In this document: piece by piece, positions 29,284-37,967 of the stretch
Layout of the letters: each line of letters starts with the position of its first letter
Numbering within the stretch: position 1 is the stretch's first letter
Assembly (NCBI RefSeq): GCF_001661345.1
Contig: NW_017962913.1
Coordinates: 687,428 to 751,427 of the forward strand
DNA: 64,000 bases
Reading direction: 5' to 3'
Source: Ascoidea rubescens DSM 1968
Taxonomy: Eukaryota; Ascomycota; Saccharomycetes; Ascoideales; Ascoideaceae
Program-made: the position numbers and the translations under genes
Notes under the pieces: generated by a model
What the model saw: only the letters and a program-made list of their open reading frames with translations
The model's database searches: none
Told to the model about the DNA's origin: nothing

Positions 29284-29567
29284 ATCCTATTGTCTTTGGA
29301 ACCATTGAGAGATTATCAAGATATCATCAAGAGGCTATCAAAAGGCTATCATGAAGCCTCAGTATTATCACCACCCCTACAAACGTGTAAATATCATATG
29401 CAAATTCCCTGGACATCCAACACCCATATGTATCTTCTTATATAAATACAGCTTTTCCTTATGCTCTTGATTTTTTCTTTCTTCTTTATTATTTTTTTGG
29501 TTCCGATTCGACTCAATTTCTTTTATATTTAATACATACAAAAGTAATCCATAGTATACAGCTCACA

Positions 29568-30855
29568 ATGTCATCCAAGTCGAGATTAGGAGCAGGCTTA
29601 TCGATTTTTGAGTCGTCTTATTTTCAACAGTCGATGGACCCCTTTGTTGATGTCGTTTATCCAACCATCTCTGCTTTACAGAAAGTAATTGCCTATGTTT
29701 TGAAATCCTTCTCATTGAATGGCATTATCGAGTGGCCAATTAGGTTGGCACACTCTGGAACATATATTTATCCTTTTCTAGTATTTATCACTTTTTCATT
29801 CAACTAATAAATGTTTGTAAATGACATTCTAGCTCTCGGTGAAGCAGAATGTTTTTTCAAACACAAGCGCCCACACTAACAACTTTTTTGTTTCTTTTTT
29901 ATTCTAGGGCATTAGCTATTGGATGAGGCATAGAAATTTATGGCAGTATTGGATAAGAGTTCTACCTCAGCAAATTCTCATTGCTTCGATTATTTTCATA
30001 ACATGTTTTGTTTGGTTCTATCCAATTCAAGCTTTAGTTTCGTTTTACTTACAAGGACCATCAGCCTTTCTTTCTACTTTTATTTTGATTTTTTATCAAG
30101 CTGGCATGATTTCAAGATTGGTATTAGAGAAAACTATCTTAAAAGAACCATTAAGGAAAATCTTTGATGAAGTTTTAATTAACCAAGGTTTATCTGAATT
30201 TGTTGCTAAGGGAAAATTGATAATTGATGCTAAAAATAAAGAAAAAAAAGAAAAAAGAAAAGCTCAACCTCTTCAAAGAAGAATTTATGACGATTATGTT
30301 GCAATGTTCTTTAGTGTTTCTTATATTACATCAATCCCTTATAGTATCACTAAAACTGTGTTTTTATTAGTATTGCACTCAATTCCTATTATTGGTCCAT
30401 GGTTCTTATTATTTTTAAAATCAGGAAAAAAAGGAAGAACTTTGCATCAACGCTATTATGACTTGAAAGATTTTGATGAAAGGCAAATAAAAACTTTTTA
30501 TAGAGCAAGATCCTCTGAATACTCAAGTTTTGGTTTTGTCGCTTTAACCTTAGAAACTATACCAATCATAGGAATGTTTTTTACTTTCACTGATGTTGTT
30601 GGAGCCTCTTTGTGGGCAGCAGATCTTGAAAAACACGATCTAATCACCAATGCTGCTTTAAATGGTATTGAAAAGAAAAAAGAAATAATTAAAAACAAGT
30701 TATCTAATTTGACTTATGACAACATCAAAGGAGTTACTCAAAAGGACCAAGATGAAGATCCAAACTTTGTCAATCAACCTGATAATTTTGTTCAATCTTT
30801 TGAATCAAACTATATCAATGATATCTCGAATTATAAAGATTTGAGAAAAATTTAA
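29568..30855 (+). CDS. RRT8/EI24-type multispanning membrane protein, two exons
   Basis: This 386-residue protein is related to yeast Rrt8/Lds lipid-droplet and spore-wall proteins. Exon 1 (29568-29780) encodes MSSKSRLGAGLSIF through AHSGTYIYPFL. Exon 2 (29908-30855) continues GISYWMRHRNLWQYW. The acceptor is TAG at 29905-29907, preceded by a pyrimidine tract and a CACTAAC branch motif (29874-29880). The donor I propose, GTATTT at 29781, is unusual among the introns here, but it is the only GT that joins the family's YPF-GI-Y motif in frame. The protein has about four to five hydrophobic segments and a conserved EKTILKEPLRKIFDEVLINQG. In yeast Rrt8 and its relatives localise to lipid droplets at the spore wall. 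Function here is inferred. Confidence 0.8.
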
Positions 30856-31064
30856 TAATTTTTAAAATTTCTCTTTGAATTAAATGAAAAAAATGCTTTT
30901 TCGACCTTTTGCTTTTGCTAATCATTTTATATTTTTATTGCTACGTTTAATTTTTGCATCATTTTTATTATTTTATTTTTATTCTTTGTTTTGGTCTTTT
31001 GATATAATTTTAATAATAATATAAATAAAACAAGAATTTATTGATATTTAATCAAGATTATAGA

Positions 31065-32555
31065 CTAATAAAGATAAATACTGTCAATACAGCCAAATCC
31101 AGCTGCAACACCACCTTCATCACTTGTACTGAATTTCGATCTTAATAAATAGCCAGCTACTTTGTTTGTTAAAATTTCATCAGTTTCTGAATTCCAAACA
31201 GCTGTACCAAAAACACCTAACTCGCTAACAATTGATTCGCTATAGATCTCATCTTTTCTAATTATTTTGTTTTCATAGGTTGGTGGGTTAATTAATTCCA
31301 TTAAAATATAACTACCAAACTCTTCAGCTTTTAGTGTTGACAAAAAACCTGGGATATTTTCTTTATATATATTATTGCCCCCACCTTCTCTCTGGGGTTT
31401 TAATACAAAATTATTAGGATTTTTTTCAATCAATTTTCTAGCAATTAAGCCGTTTGAAGATTCATCCATTGGGTAAATATTAACAAATGTTTTTGAAACT
31501 CTGTTAACATCATCATCATTATCATCATTATTATATTCTTTTTTTTCATTACTATTCAAAAACTTGGATAATACTATTTTTTCAGTTAAAACCTGTTGAA
31601 TCTTCTTACAGCCCGATAATTGTGTCAATAATGTTGGGCATTTAATTGCTTTGGTAACTTCTAAATCAGTTCTAACATTCCATTCTAAATCAGATTTAAA
31701 ATCAGATGGGGCATACCCAGCTCTATAATATATCACTGAAATCTCCTTGTTAGTTGGTAAGTAATATATTTTCTTAGTTATAGGATCAGTTTTAGTTAAT
31801 GCAGGAATTTGGTCCATTTGCAATCTGTAAGATTTAACATTATGATTTTTCAATAATGAATATTCCAAGTGTCTTTGATCAAATGCGTTCCTTTCTTTTT
31901 CTTGAATAATAAATAAAACAACAGTTTCAGCTTCGGGTGTTTCAAATTTATTATAGTAATAATTACCATCTGCCAAACCATTTGAAATTTCATTAATGGA
32001 ATCAGATATTGGCAACTCATCTTCTGTGTAATAATCTGGAGAACCATAAGCATCAATTTTATTTAAATAAGAATGCAATTCTCCGACTTTTGAAGACAAT
32101 CCGCAAAAAGAAACAGAAACAGTATTGAATTCAATTTGCTTGATTTGGTTATCTGAAGAGTTTAACATATAATCTGATCTAAATAAACCTAAAGATAGAG
32201 GTTGAGTGATACCAATGCTTTTGGCTTTCAAATAACAATCTAATAACCTTCCAGTGAAATCCCTATCGAAATTAGACAATTCAGAAATAATATTTAATAA
32301 CCACTCTTCATTTTTTAAAGATGATATATTTGAATAAATCTCGTTGAATAATGGTTGAACTCGTAAAGCATCATTGAATGAATTTTTGGGAAATGGAGTT
32401 GGAAATAATGTCACTGGAGCATTAACTGGTTGATAAGATTTAAAATTTGGGGGAAACATAACAAGCCCATTTCCTAATGACCAATGGTGTAAGTTATAAA
32501 CCAAGTCATCTTGTTGTTTAGACGATAAAGATGGGAAGGGTTTTGGTGAAACCAT
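31065..32555 (-). CDS. GSH2: Glutathione synthetase
   Basis: This 496-residue ATP-grasp enzyme joins gamma-glutamylcysteine and glycine to make glutathione. Eukaryotic GSH2 segments are visible: VYNLHHWSLGNGLVMFPP near the N-terminus, FRSDYMLN, IEFNTVSVSFCGLSSKVGELH (substrate binding), IYYRAGYAPSDF, CPTLLTQLSGCKKIQQVL, FVLKPQREGGGNNIY (the ATP-binding glycine-rich segment) and the C-terminal lid LRSKFSTSDEGGVAAGFGC. Length is normal. It acts in the cytosol. The upstream region, shared with COG3, has a TCACGTG box and two TGACTAA words, consistent with sulfur (Cbf1/Met4) and oxidative-stress (Yap1) control known for yeast GSH genes. Confidence 0.96.
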   Translation of the reverse strand: MVSPKPFPSLSSKQQDDLVYNLHHWSLGNGLVMFPPNFKSYQPVNAPVTLFPTPFPKNSFNDALRVQPLFNEIYSNISSLKNEEWLLNIISELSNFDRDFTGRLLDCYLKAKSIGITQPLSLGLFRSDYMLNSSDNQIKQIEFNTVSVSFCGLSSKVGELHSYLNKIDAYGSPDYYTEDELPISDSINEISNGLADGNYYYNKFETPEAETVVLFIIQEKERNAFDQRHLEYSLLKNHNVKSYRLQMDQIPALTKTDPITKKIYYLPTNKEISVIYYRAGYAPSDFKSDLEWNVRTDLEVTKAIKCPTLLTQLSGCKKIQQVLTEKIVLSKFLNSNEKKEYNNDDNDDDVNRVSKTFVNIYPMDESSNGLIARKLIEKNPNNFVLKPQREGGGNNIYKENIPGFLSTLKAEEFGSYILMELINPPTYENKIIRKDEIYSESIVSELGVFGTAVWNSETDEILTNKVAGYLLRSKFSTSDEGGVAAGFGCIDSIYLY

Positions 32556-32701
32556 CGCACACAGTTTTGTTTTCTTTTTCTTTTCACTAAAAATATTTTA
32601 AAAACTTATAAAAATGTATAGTTATTTATACAATTGTGAAAAAAAGTACATTTTCCTTCGTATTAATAAGCTGCTATCTTCCGAAAATATCATTGATGAA
32701 A

Positions 32702-32708
32702 TGACTAA
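32702..32708. promoter_or_regulatory. TGACTAA (Yap1-type site)
   Basis: This is the reverse complement of TTAGTCA, one of the yeast Yap1 recognition sequences, 147 bp upstream of the GSH2 ATG. A second copy lies at 32859-32865. A single 7-mer can occur by chance in AT-rich DNA; two copies in a GSH2 promoter make it more credible. Confidence 0.45.
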
Positions 32709-32762
32709 AGTTCACAATAGAAGTTGCATTGCTCTTTTTGGCAAAAACTCGAAGAGCACAAC

Positions 32763-32769
32763 TCACGTG
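32763..32769. promoter_or_regulatory. TCACGTG (Cbf1-type site)
   Basis: This TCACGTG box lies about 210 bp upstream of GSH2 and matches the Cbf1/Met4 element used at sulfur genes in yeasts. Confidence 0.5.
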
Positions 32770-33053
32770 TCATAACCACTAAAAACGTGTATGTAGGCAT
32801 AGCATGCATCAACATACATATAGAAAATGCACAGACGGAAATCCGGATTAATCATCTCTGACTAATATTAATATGTATACTACTGTACTTTAATGTATTT
32901 ATGTGCGCTCCCTACCACTGGTCTGATAGTGTCAAGCTGTTAATTGGAAACTGTTGAAAACCAAATCAATGAAGATGAAATATCAGAGAAACCATCTGCT
33001 AAAGTGCTGAATAAAACCTTTCCAGTTTGTTGTTTCTATGAAAAGTAGCACAA

Positions 33054-35909
33054 ATGCCGGTGAATAGAACCAGAAGGAAGTCCATTGTTCAGTCCATTGC
33101 CTTGTCTGTTCCTGAGTCCAAAAGTGATTTAGATTCCTCAAAACTAGAAGGTCAGAAGAATGGTGTCTATAATGATTCAATTGATCATTATGATTTGAAT
33201 ACTAGATTAAACTACTTAAAAAAATCGAAATCCTTTTTAAATATAAGCAAAATCTCTCATGTTTCAAACTCTTCATTAACACATGGAGATATTGGTAAAT
33301 CATCAGTTCTTGATCCTTTAACTGATAACCAGAAAGATAAATATTGGAGCGATTATTTCGATGCTTTCGATTATGATTTATTGACTTCTGACGATACTGA
33401 AAACGAATTATTTATCAATGAAAATATTGATTTTTTGAACTTCCAAAATAACCTAAGTTTCAAATACCAGAATAATCTCAGTTATTTAAATAAATCAAAT
33501 GAAATCTTGTCGATTTTAAACAAATTAACGATTAAATATGATTCAATTATAAACGATACTGTTCAATTTACTAAAAAGTTTGATGTTTTAAATGATCAGA
33601 AATCGGATCTCTCTAATTTCATTAATAAACTTAATTATAATATAGATTTCCTTGAAAATTTGGGGTATATAACGAGAATTCTAAACACACCTGGCTCAAC
33701 TATTGTTAGAAAACAAAAATTCAAAATTTGTTTGGAAAAGCTAGATGATTCATTAGAGTTTGTTGAAAACAATCCTGATTTCAGAGACATTGATTCCTAT
33801 AAAATAAGATTTAGATCTGGAATGACAAAAGCTTTAACATTAATAAGAAATTATATTATTAATTTTCTTAAAACATTGTATAATAATCTTCAATATCAAT
33901 TAAATAATCAGTCAAATAACTTTAATTTGGATTTAAATTCAAACTCAATCACTCAAGACGCTTTATTGTATACTAAGTTTTCATCCAATTCGGATGTAAT
34001 TAATGATTTGTCTAATGAAATTATTAAAAGAATTGAAAACCATCAAGAGTATAATGGGTTATTATCTGATTGTTATAATCAATATTTTAGTATTCGTTCG
34101 AAATTAATTAGCTCAATTATTTCAAAAAATTCTCAAGATTTAGTAATTACTAAGAAAAAATTTTTAAGATTTTCTCAAAGTATGTTATCATATTTTGTTA
34201 ACATTATCAGACAAGAGCATGAATTATTTGCGATTTTTTTTGCATTTGTTGATGATGATGATAATAATAATAATAATCAAAAAGTGATTAAAAATGAAGA
34301 ACAATTAACTCAATGGTTACAAACTCTTTGCAAGCCTTTATATGATATCTTAAAAAACCGAATTTATAAAGTAATTGAAATTAAAAACCTATGTGATTTA
34401 ATAATTTTACTACAAAAATATTATGATTTTACTGAAAGTGAGGATAGGAATTTTTCATTTGGGAATGAGCCTAGTTTAGAGGAAAATGAATTTAATGTTG
34501 ACCTTGGACCATTTTTTCAGCCAATAATCCAAGAGGCTCAATCTCGATTGATTCTTAGGATAGAAGTTTATATTGATGAAAACATTGTTAGGTATAAGCC
34601 CACATTAGAGGATTTGAATATTGGGAACAGAAAAAAAGCAAGTGTTGTTACAACAATTTCATCTTCTGCGATGAATGGGAAAAAATTGGATTTTGGAAAT
34701 AATGAGAAGAATAGTAAAGATAGTTTGATAGATATGAATAATGGTCTCGATAGTCTTGGAAACCCCTTTGCTAATAATGATGACAATAATAACAATAACA
34801 ATAATAATAATAATAATAATAATAACAATAATAGGAATGGTAGTATGGAAAAAAGTATTGGCATTGCCAATGAAAATAAAAATAAAAATAAAAATAAAAA
34901 TAAAAATAAAAATGAAAATGAAAATGAAAATGAAGAAAAAAATAAAGACAGAAATAAAGACAAGGAAGATGACGAGGATGATGAGGATGATGAGTACGAC
35001 TTATCATTTATAGCAAATTCCAGGAGAGGGAATTTGTTTAAGGGATTATATCCGCCGTTATCGAAGGCTATTACATTATTATCTGAGGTATATCAGTTAG
35101 TGAATTCGAATGTGTTTGATAATTTGGCGCATAATATTGTTCATGCTTGTATTATTTCACTGAAAGATTCGTATAAAATAGCTGAATCGCATATTGGAAA
35201 GATAAACTCCAAGTTATATCTTATGGAGAATTTATTACTTTTAAAGTCTCAAATTGAAAATTTTGATATTCAATTTGTTCATTCAGAACCAAGTTTAGAT
35301 TTTTCGGGATTAAATTCGATATTCAACAAGATCAAGAATGGTGAATTTGAGATAATGAATAATGGAATTGTAAAAATTTTTCGAGATTCAGTTCCTAAAT
35401 TTGTGAACAATGTTTATGATGCTAAATTGGAGTTACAAACCGAGTTGAGAAATGTTGTCCATAGTTTTACCGAAGATATTGTTGAAGAAATTTTGAAGGG
35501 ATGTATTGAGATCAATGATATTGAAAGGGATTTAAAAGGGGAAAGCAGAGAAAAGATTAATCAGAACAATTTACAGTTTAAGGAAAACATCAAGTCTACA
35601 TTTTTAAAATTGAAAGAATTGTACAGTATTTATATAAACGATGGACAAATAATAAGTTTCTTGAACGATGGGATTCAAGAGTTGATTATTCAAATGTATG
35701 AGAAATATCATGAGGAATTGATCAATAAAGCAAATGAATTAAAATTGGAGAATCGAAAGACAGTGCTACAAGAGGTCATGGAAGTTGACACATTAATTTC
35801 GTACATCAGTGATGTATCCAACAGTATATTTGATGAGTATGGGTATGACTATGATGATTACAATAACGATGATATTGATGAAGACGAAATGTATTCAGTG
35901 AGTGACTGA
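33054..35909 (+). CDS. COG3: Cog3/Sec34 subunit of the conserved oligomeric Golgi tethering complex
   Basis: This is a 951-residue lobe-A COG subunit that helps tether vesicles for retrograde transport in the Golgi. The N-terminal region has the Sec34 domain with KYWSDYFDAFDYDLL, a predicted coiled-coil stretch, GYITRILNTPGSTIVR and YKIRFRSGMTKALTLIRNYI, which are conserved in Cog3. The middle carries low-complexity inserts: poly-Asn (AAT/AAC)n and an alternating Asn-Lys and Asn-Glu run, then an acidic stretch (EDDEDDEDDE) near residues 580-650. The C-terminal third returns to ordered helical sequence. It is longer than yeast Cog3 (801 residues) because of these inserts. The extreme C-terminus is Asp/Tyr-rich. 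Confidence 0.9.
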   Translation: MPVNRTRRKSIVQSIALSVPESKSDLDSSKLEGQKNGVYNDSIDHYDLNTRLNYLKKSKSFLNISKISHVSNSSLTHGDIGKSSVLDPLTDNQKDKYWSDYFDAFDYDLLTSDDTENELFINENIDFLNFQNNLSFKYQNNLSYLNKSNEILSILNKLTIKYDSIINDTVQFTKKFDVLNDQKSDLSNFINKLNYNIDFLENLGYITRILNTPGSTIVRKQKFKICLEKLDDSLEFVENNPDFRDIDSYKIRFRSGMTKALTLIRNYIINFLKTLYNNLQYQLNNQSNNFNLDLNSNSITQDALLYTKFSSNSDVINDLSNEIIKRIENHQEYNGLLSDCYNQYFSIRSKLISSIISKNSQDLVITKKKFLRFSQSMLSYFVNIIRQEHELFAIFFAFVDDDDNNNNNQKVIKNEEQLTQWLQTLCKPLYDILKNRIYKVIEIKNLCDLIILLQKYYDFTESEDRNFSFGNEPSLEENEFNVDLGPFFQPIIQEAQSRLILRIEVYIDENIVRYKPTLEDLNIGNRKKASVVTTISSSAMNGKKLDFGNNEKNSKDSLIDMNNGLDSLGNPFANNDDNNNNNNNNNNNNNNNNRNGSMEKSIGIANENKNKNKNKNKNKNENENENEEKNKDRNKDKEDDEDDEDDEYDLSFIANSRRGNLFKGLYPPLSKAITLLSEVYQLVNSNVFDNLAHNIVHACIISLKDSYKIAESHIGKINSKLYLMENLLLLKSQIENFDIQFVHSEPSLDFSGLNSIFNKIKNGEFEIMNNGIVKIFRDSVPKFVNNVYDAKLELQTELRNVVHSFTEDIVEEILKGCIEINDIERDLKGESREKINQNNLQFKENIKSTFLKLKELYSIYINDGQIISFLNDGIQELIIQMYEKYHEELINKANELKLENRKTVLQEVMEVDTLISYISDVSNSIFDEYGYDYDDYNNDDIDEDEMYSVSD
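34783..34932. repeat. Trinucleotide and hexanucleotide repeats in COG3
   Basis: An AAT/AAC run (about 34785-34835) is followed by tandem AATAAA/AAAAAT units grading into AATGAA units (about 34873-34932), encoding poly-Asn, then Asn-Lys and Asn-Glu repeats. The complement yields spurious long frames. Confidence 0.85.
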
Positions 35910-35975
35910 ACACTATGAGAGGCTATCTTCTAATTATATATTTGAGTAGAAGAGTAAAACACAAGAGATAACTCC

Positions 35976-36296
35976 CTATTTATCAGCAGCAGCAGCGGCA
36001 GCAGCAGCTTCGTCGTCCAAGGCACTGTAGATATTTTCAGCCAACTTGTTGTTGAGTTCTCTTTTGATGTAGGTTACTCGACTTGGGTCGACCACCAAGT
36101 GTGTGTCGTCCAACTGCTCGATGATGATGGAATTGTTGTTTTCCTTATCGATCTTCAACACCAAGGCAGTGATGGAAGGATCGCATTGCACTAGGGCACC
36201 TAGTTGAGAGTTGGTTAAGAGTTAGAAACAGTCGATACAGAACCAAAGAACCAACAGCCACTGGGCAAGGAACATACCTGATATAGCTCTGACCAT
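35976..36296 (-). CDS. TFB5: TFIIH subunit Tfb5 (GTF2H5/p8), two exons
   Basis: This is an 80-residue small subunit that stabilises TFIIH and stimulates nucleotide excision repair. Exon 1 (36278-36296) encodes MVRAIS plus one base, followed by a GTATGT donor. The intron is 78 nt (36200-36277) with CTAAC/TTAAC branch-like words and a TAG acceptor. Exon 2 (35976-36199) completes a Gly codon and encodes ALVQCDPSITALVLKID, EQLDDTHLVVDPSRV and ELNNKLAENIY. The spliced start aligns with yeast Tfb5 (MARARKGALVQCDPS). A C-terminal poly-Ala run (AAAAAAAAA), encoded by GCN codons, extends the protein past the usual end. It converges on COG3 with 66 bp between stops and is divergent from the hydroxyisourate hydrolase gene. 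Confidence 0.93.
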
Positions 36297-36482
36297 TCTC
36301 GTTGTGAGGAGCAAAAGAAGCTGTTTCTGGTGATGAGCAGTGCCAAACCAACTTGGACCCAGAATCGGCAGCCCGAGGAGTGCTGATTTGAATGCTGATT
36401 TAAGTACTGATTCGAGAAGAGAGGCCAGTAGAAAAGAAGGTGATGGACTCTTTCTTCTTCTGCAACACCAGTAAACATAGCA

Positions 36483-36959
36483 ATGGCTTCTCCTCCAGTT
36501 ACATGCCACATTCTCGACACCACTACAGGCAGACCAGCCCAGAGTGTTCTCTGTGCCATTTACCACCTCAGCTCCAATCCCAACGACTTGCCTCCAGACG
36601 ACGACTTGGTTGACCTCAGCGTCGACGAGCCCAGTGCTCCCTTTGGTTTAGCCAGAACCAATTCTGATGGCAGAATTACCAGCTGGAGCATCAAACCCAG
36701 GCAGACTCCCCAGTTCTACGAGATGTTGGGCGTCAACAGCAGCCTTGAGTGGGACAACTTGAAGCCTGGCCTCTACAAAATCAGGTTCCACACTGCGAAA
36801 TACTTCCTCAGGTCTGCTGTTGGTGCTGCTTCTGCTGCTCAAAATACGTTTTTTCCTTTTGTCGATATTCATTTCATCATCAAAAGCCCTCCTGATAGTC
36901 ACTACCACGTTCCTTTGTTGCTTTCTAACCATGGGTACACGACCTATCGTGGAAGCTAG
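36483..36959 (+). CDS. 5-hydroxyisourate hydrolase (transthyretin-like)
   Basis: This 158-residue enzyme of urate breakdown converts 5-hydroxyisourate to OHCU after urate oxidase. Diagnostic elements are the N-terminal CHILDTTTGRPAQSV with catalytic His9, Arg64 in SDGRIT, His142 in YHVPLLLS and the C-terminal tetrapeptide YRGS (155-158), so all active-site elements are present. An acidic insert (about 33-50) is larger than in bacterial enzymes. The coding sequence is markedly GC-rich compared with COG3 and the BNI4-like gene on either side. It uses CTC six times among 15 Leu codons and CTG never. No N-terminal targeting signal is apparent. Its promoter is shared with TFB5 and only 186 bp long. 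Its presence implies a urate-degrading pathway elsewhere in the genome. Confidence 0.95.
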   Translation: MASPPVTCHILDTTTGRPAQSVLCAIYHLSSNPNDLPPDDDLVDLSVDEPSAPFGLARTNSDGRITSWSIKPRQTPQFYEMLGVNSSLEWDNLKPGLYKIRFHTAKYFLRSAVGAASAAQNTFFPFVDIHFIIKSPPDSHYHVPLLLSNHGYTTYRGS

Positions 36960-37967
36960 TCGAGAAATTGCTCTTGCCAATTCATATTCAGCCTTTATTC
37001 GTGTCTGAGCTTCATAAGACTCATTTATAAGTTATTTATTCAATATACTATATGCTTTCTAATTTTAAGAAAAAAGAAGTAAAATAGAGTATTAACCGCT
37101 GATTCCTTTCAACTTTCTAAAAAAACAAAAAGGAAAAGTTTCAAAAAATAAAAATTAAGGAAATTCAAGTGCTCTAGAACAAAAAGGCACGAATTCACTG
37201 ATAGCAACAAAATTTGCAAGAATTTAAAAACTATTAAGATTGTAGAATGAAGTCAAAGATATCAGGTATCGCAATAAAATATATTAAATTATAATTAGTA
37301 AAAAAAAAAAAATAAAAGCAAAACGAAAGACAGAATTTGTATCATTATTGGTATTGTGTTCTCAATTTCTTGACCAATTTTTTTATAAAAATACAGAAAA
37401 CCAAAAAAATGTAAAATAAAAATTAAAAAATAATTAACAAAAAAAACAAAATATAAAAAAAGATGACAAAATTAACCATGATATCTTATCCATCATGTGA
37501 AAAAAATTATTAAATATTAATCAAGTGAGAAAGTGAATAAAAAAGCAACATAAAATAAAATATTGAAATGTAAAAAAGTAATGAGAAAAAACAATTCATC
37601 AAAAATTAGAATGAGTTAGAATAAATTAAAAATAAATTAAAAATAAATTAATCTCGTAAAAAAAACTTCTATCAAAGTACAACAGTAAAAGAAAATCATT
37701 TTTTTGGTAAAAAAAATGACAAAAAATGAATAGGTTGAATAAAATTAGTAATCAAGGAATGAAAAAATTGAAAAAAATTGATTTTACTTTTGATTTGATG
37801 TGTTCAAGTATTAAAAATTAACCCTCTCCTAAAACTAATTTGAAAATTTTGAATCACAATTAAAACAAAAAAAAAGAATTTTCCCAATTTTAATATTCTA
37901 TTAACTATAATATAATTGCTATTTTAAAATTTAAATCTTATCAATTTAATACAGCTTTTTTATTAGA
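36960..37967. other. Convergent intergenic region, A-rich
   Basis: This is 1 kb between the stops of the hydrolase and BNI4-like genes. The plus strand is strongly A-rich, with many AAAAA runs and repeated AAATAAATT words (about 37620-37650). No ORF over 60 codons and no RNA gene was recognised. Confidence 0.6.

Larger units (their letters stand above)
32556..33053. other. Divergent promoter GSH2 / COG3
   Basis: This 498-bp AT-rich region contains TGACTAA (32702-32708), TCACGTG (32763-32769), TGACTAA again (32859-32865), and no ORF. Confidence 0.6.

Noticed and set aside
34568-34963. 131-codon minus-strand frame inside COG3
   Set aside because: It is the complement of the Asn-Lys and Asn-Glu repeats, giving artificial Leu/Phe runs.
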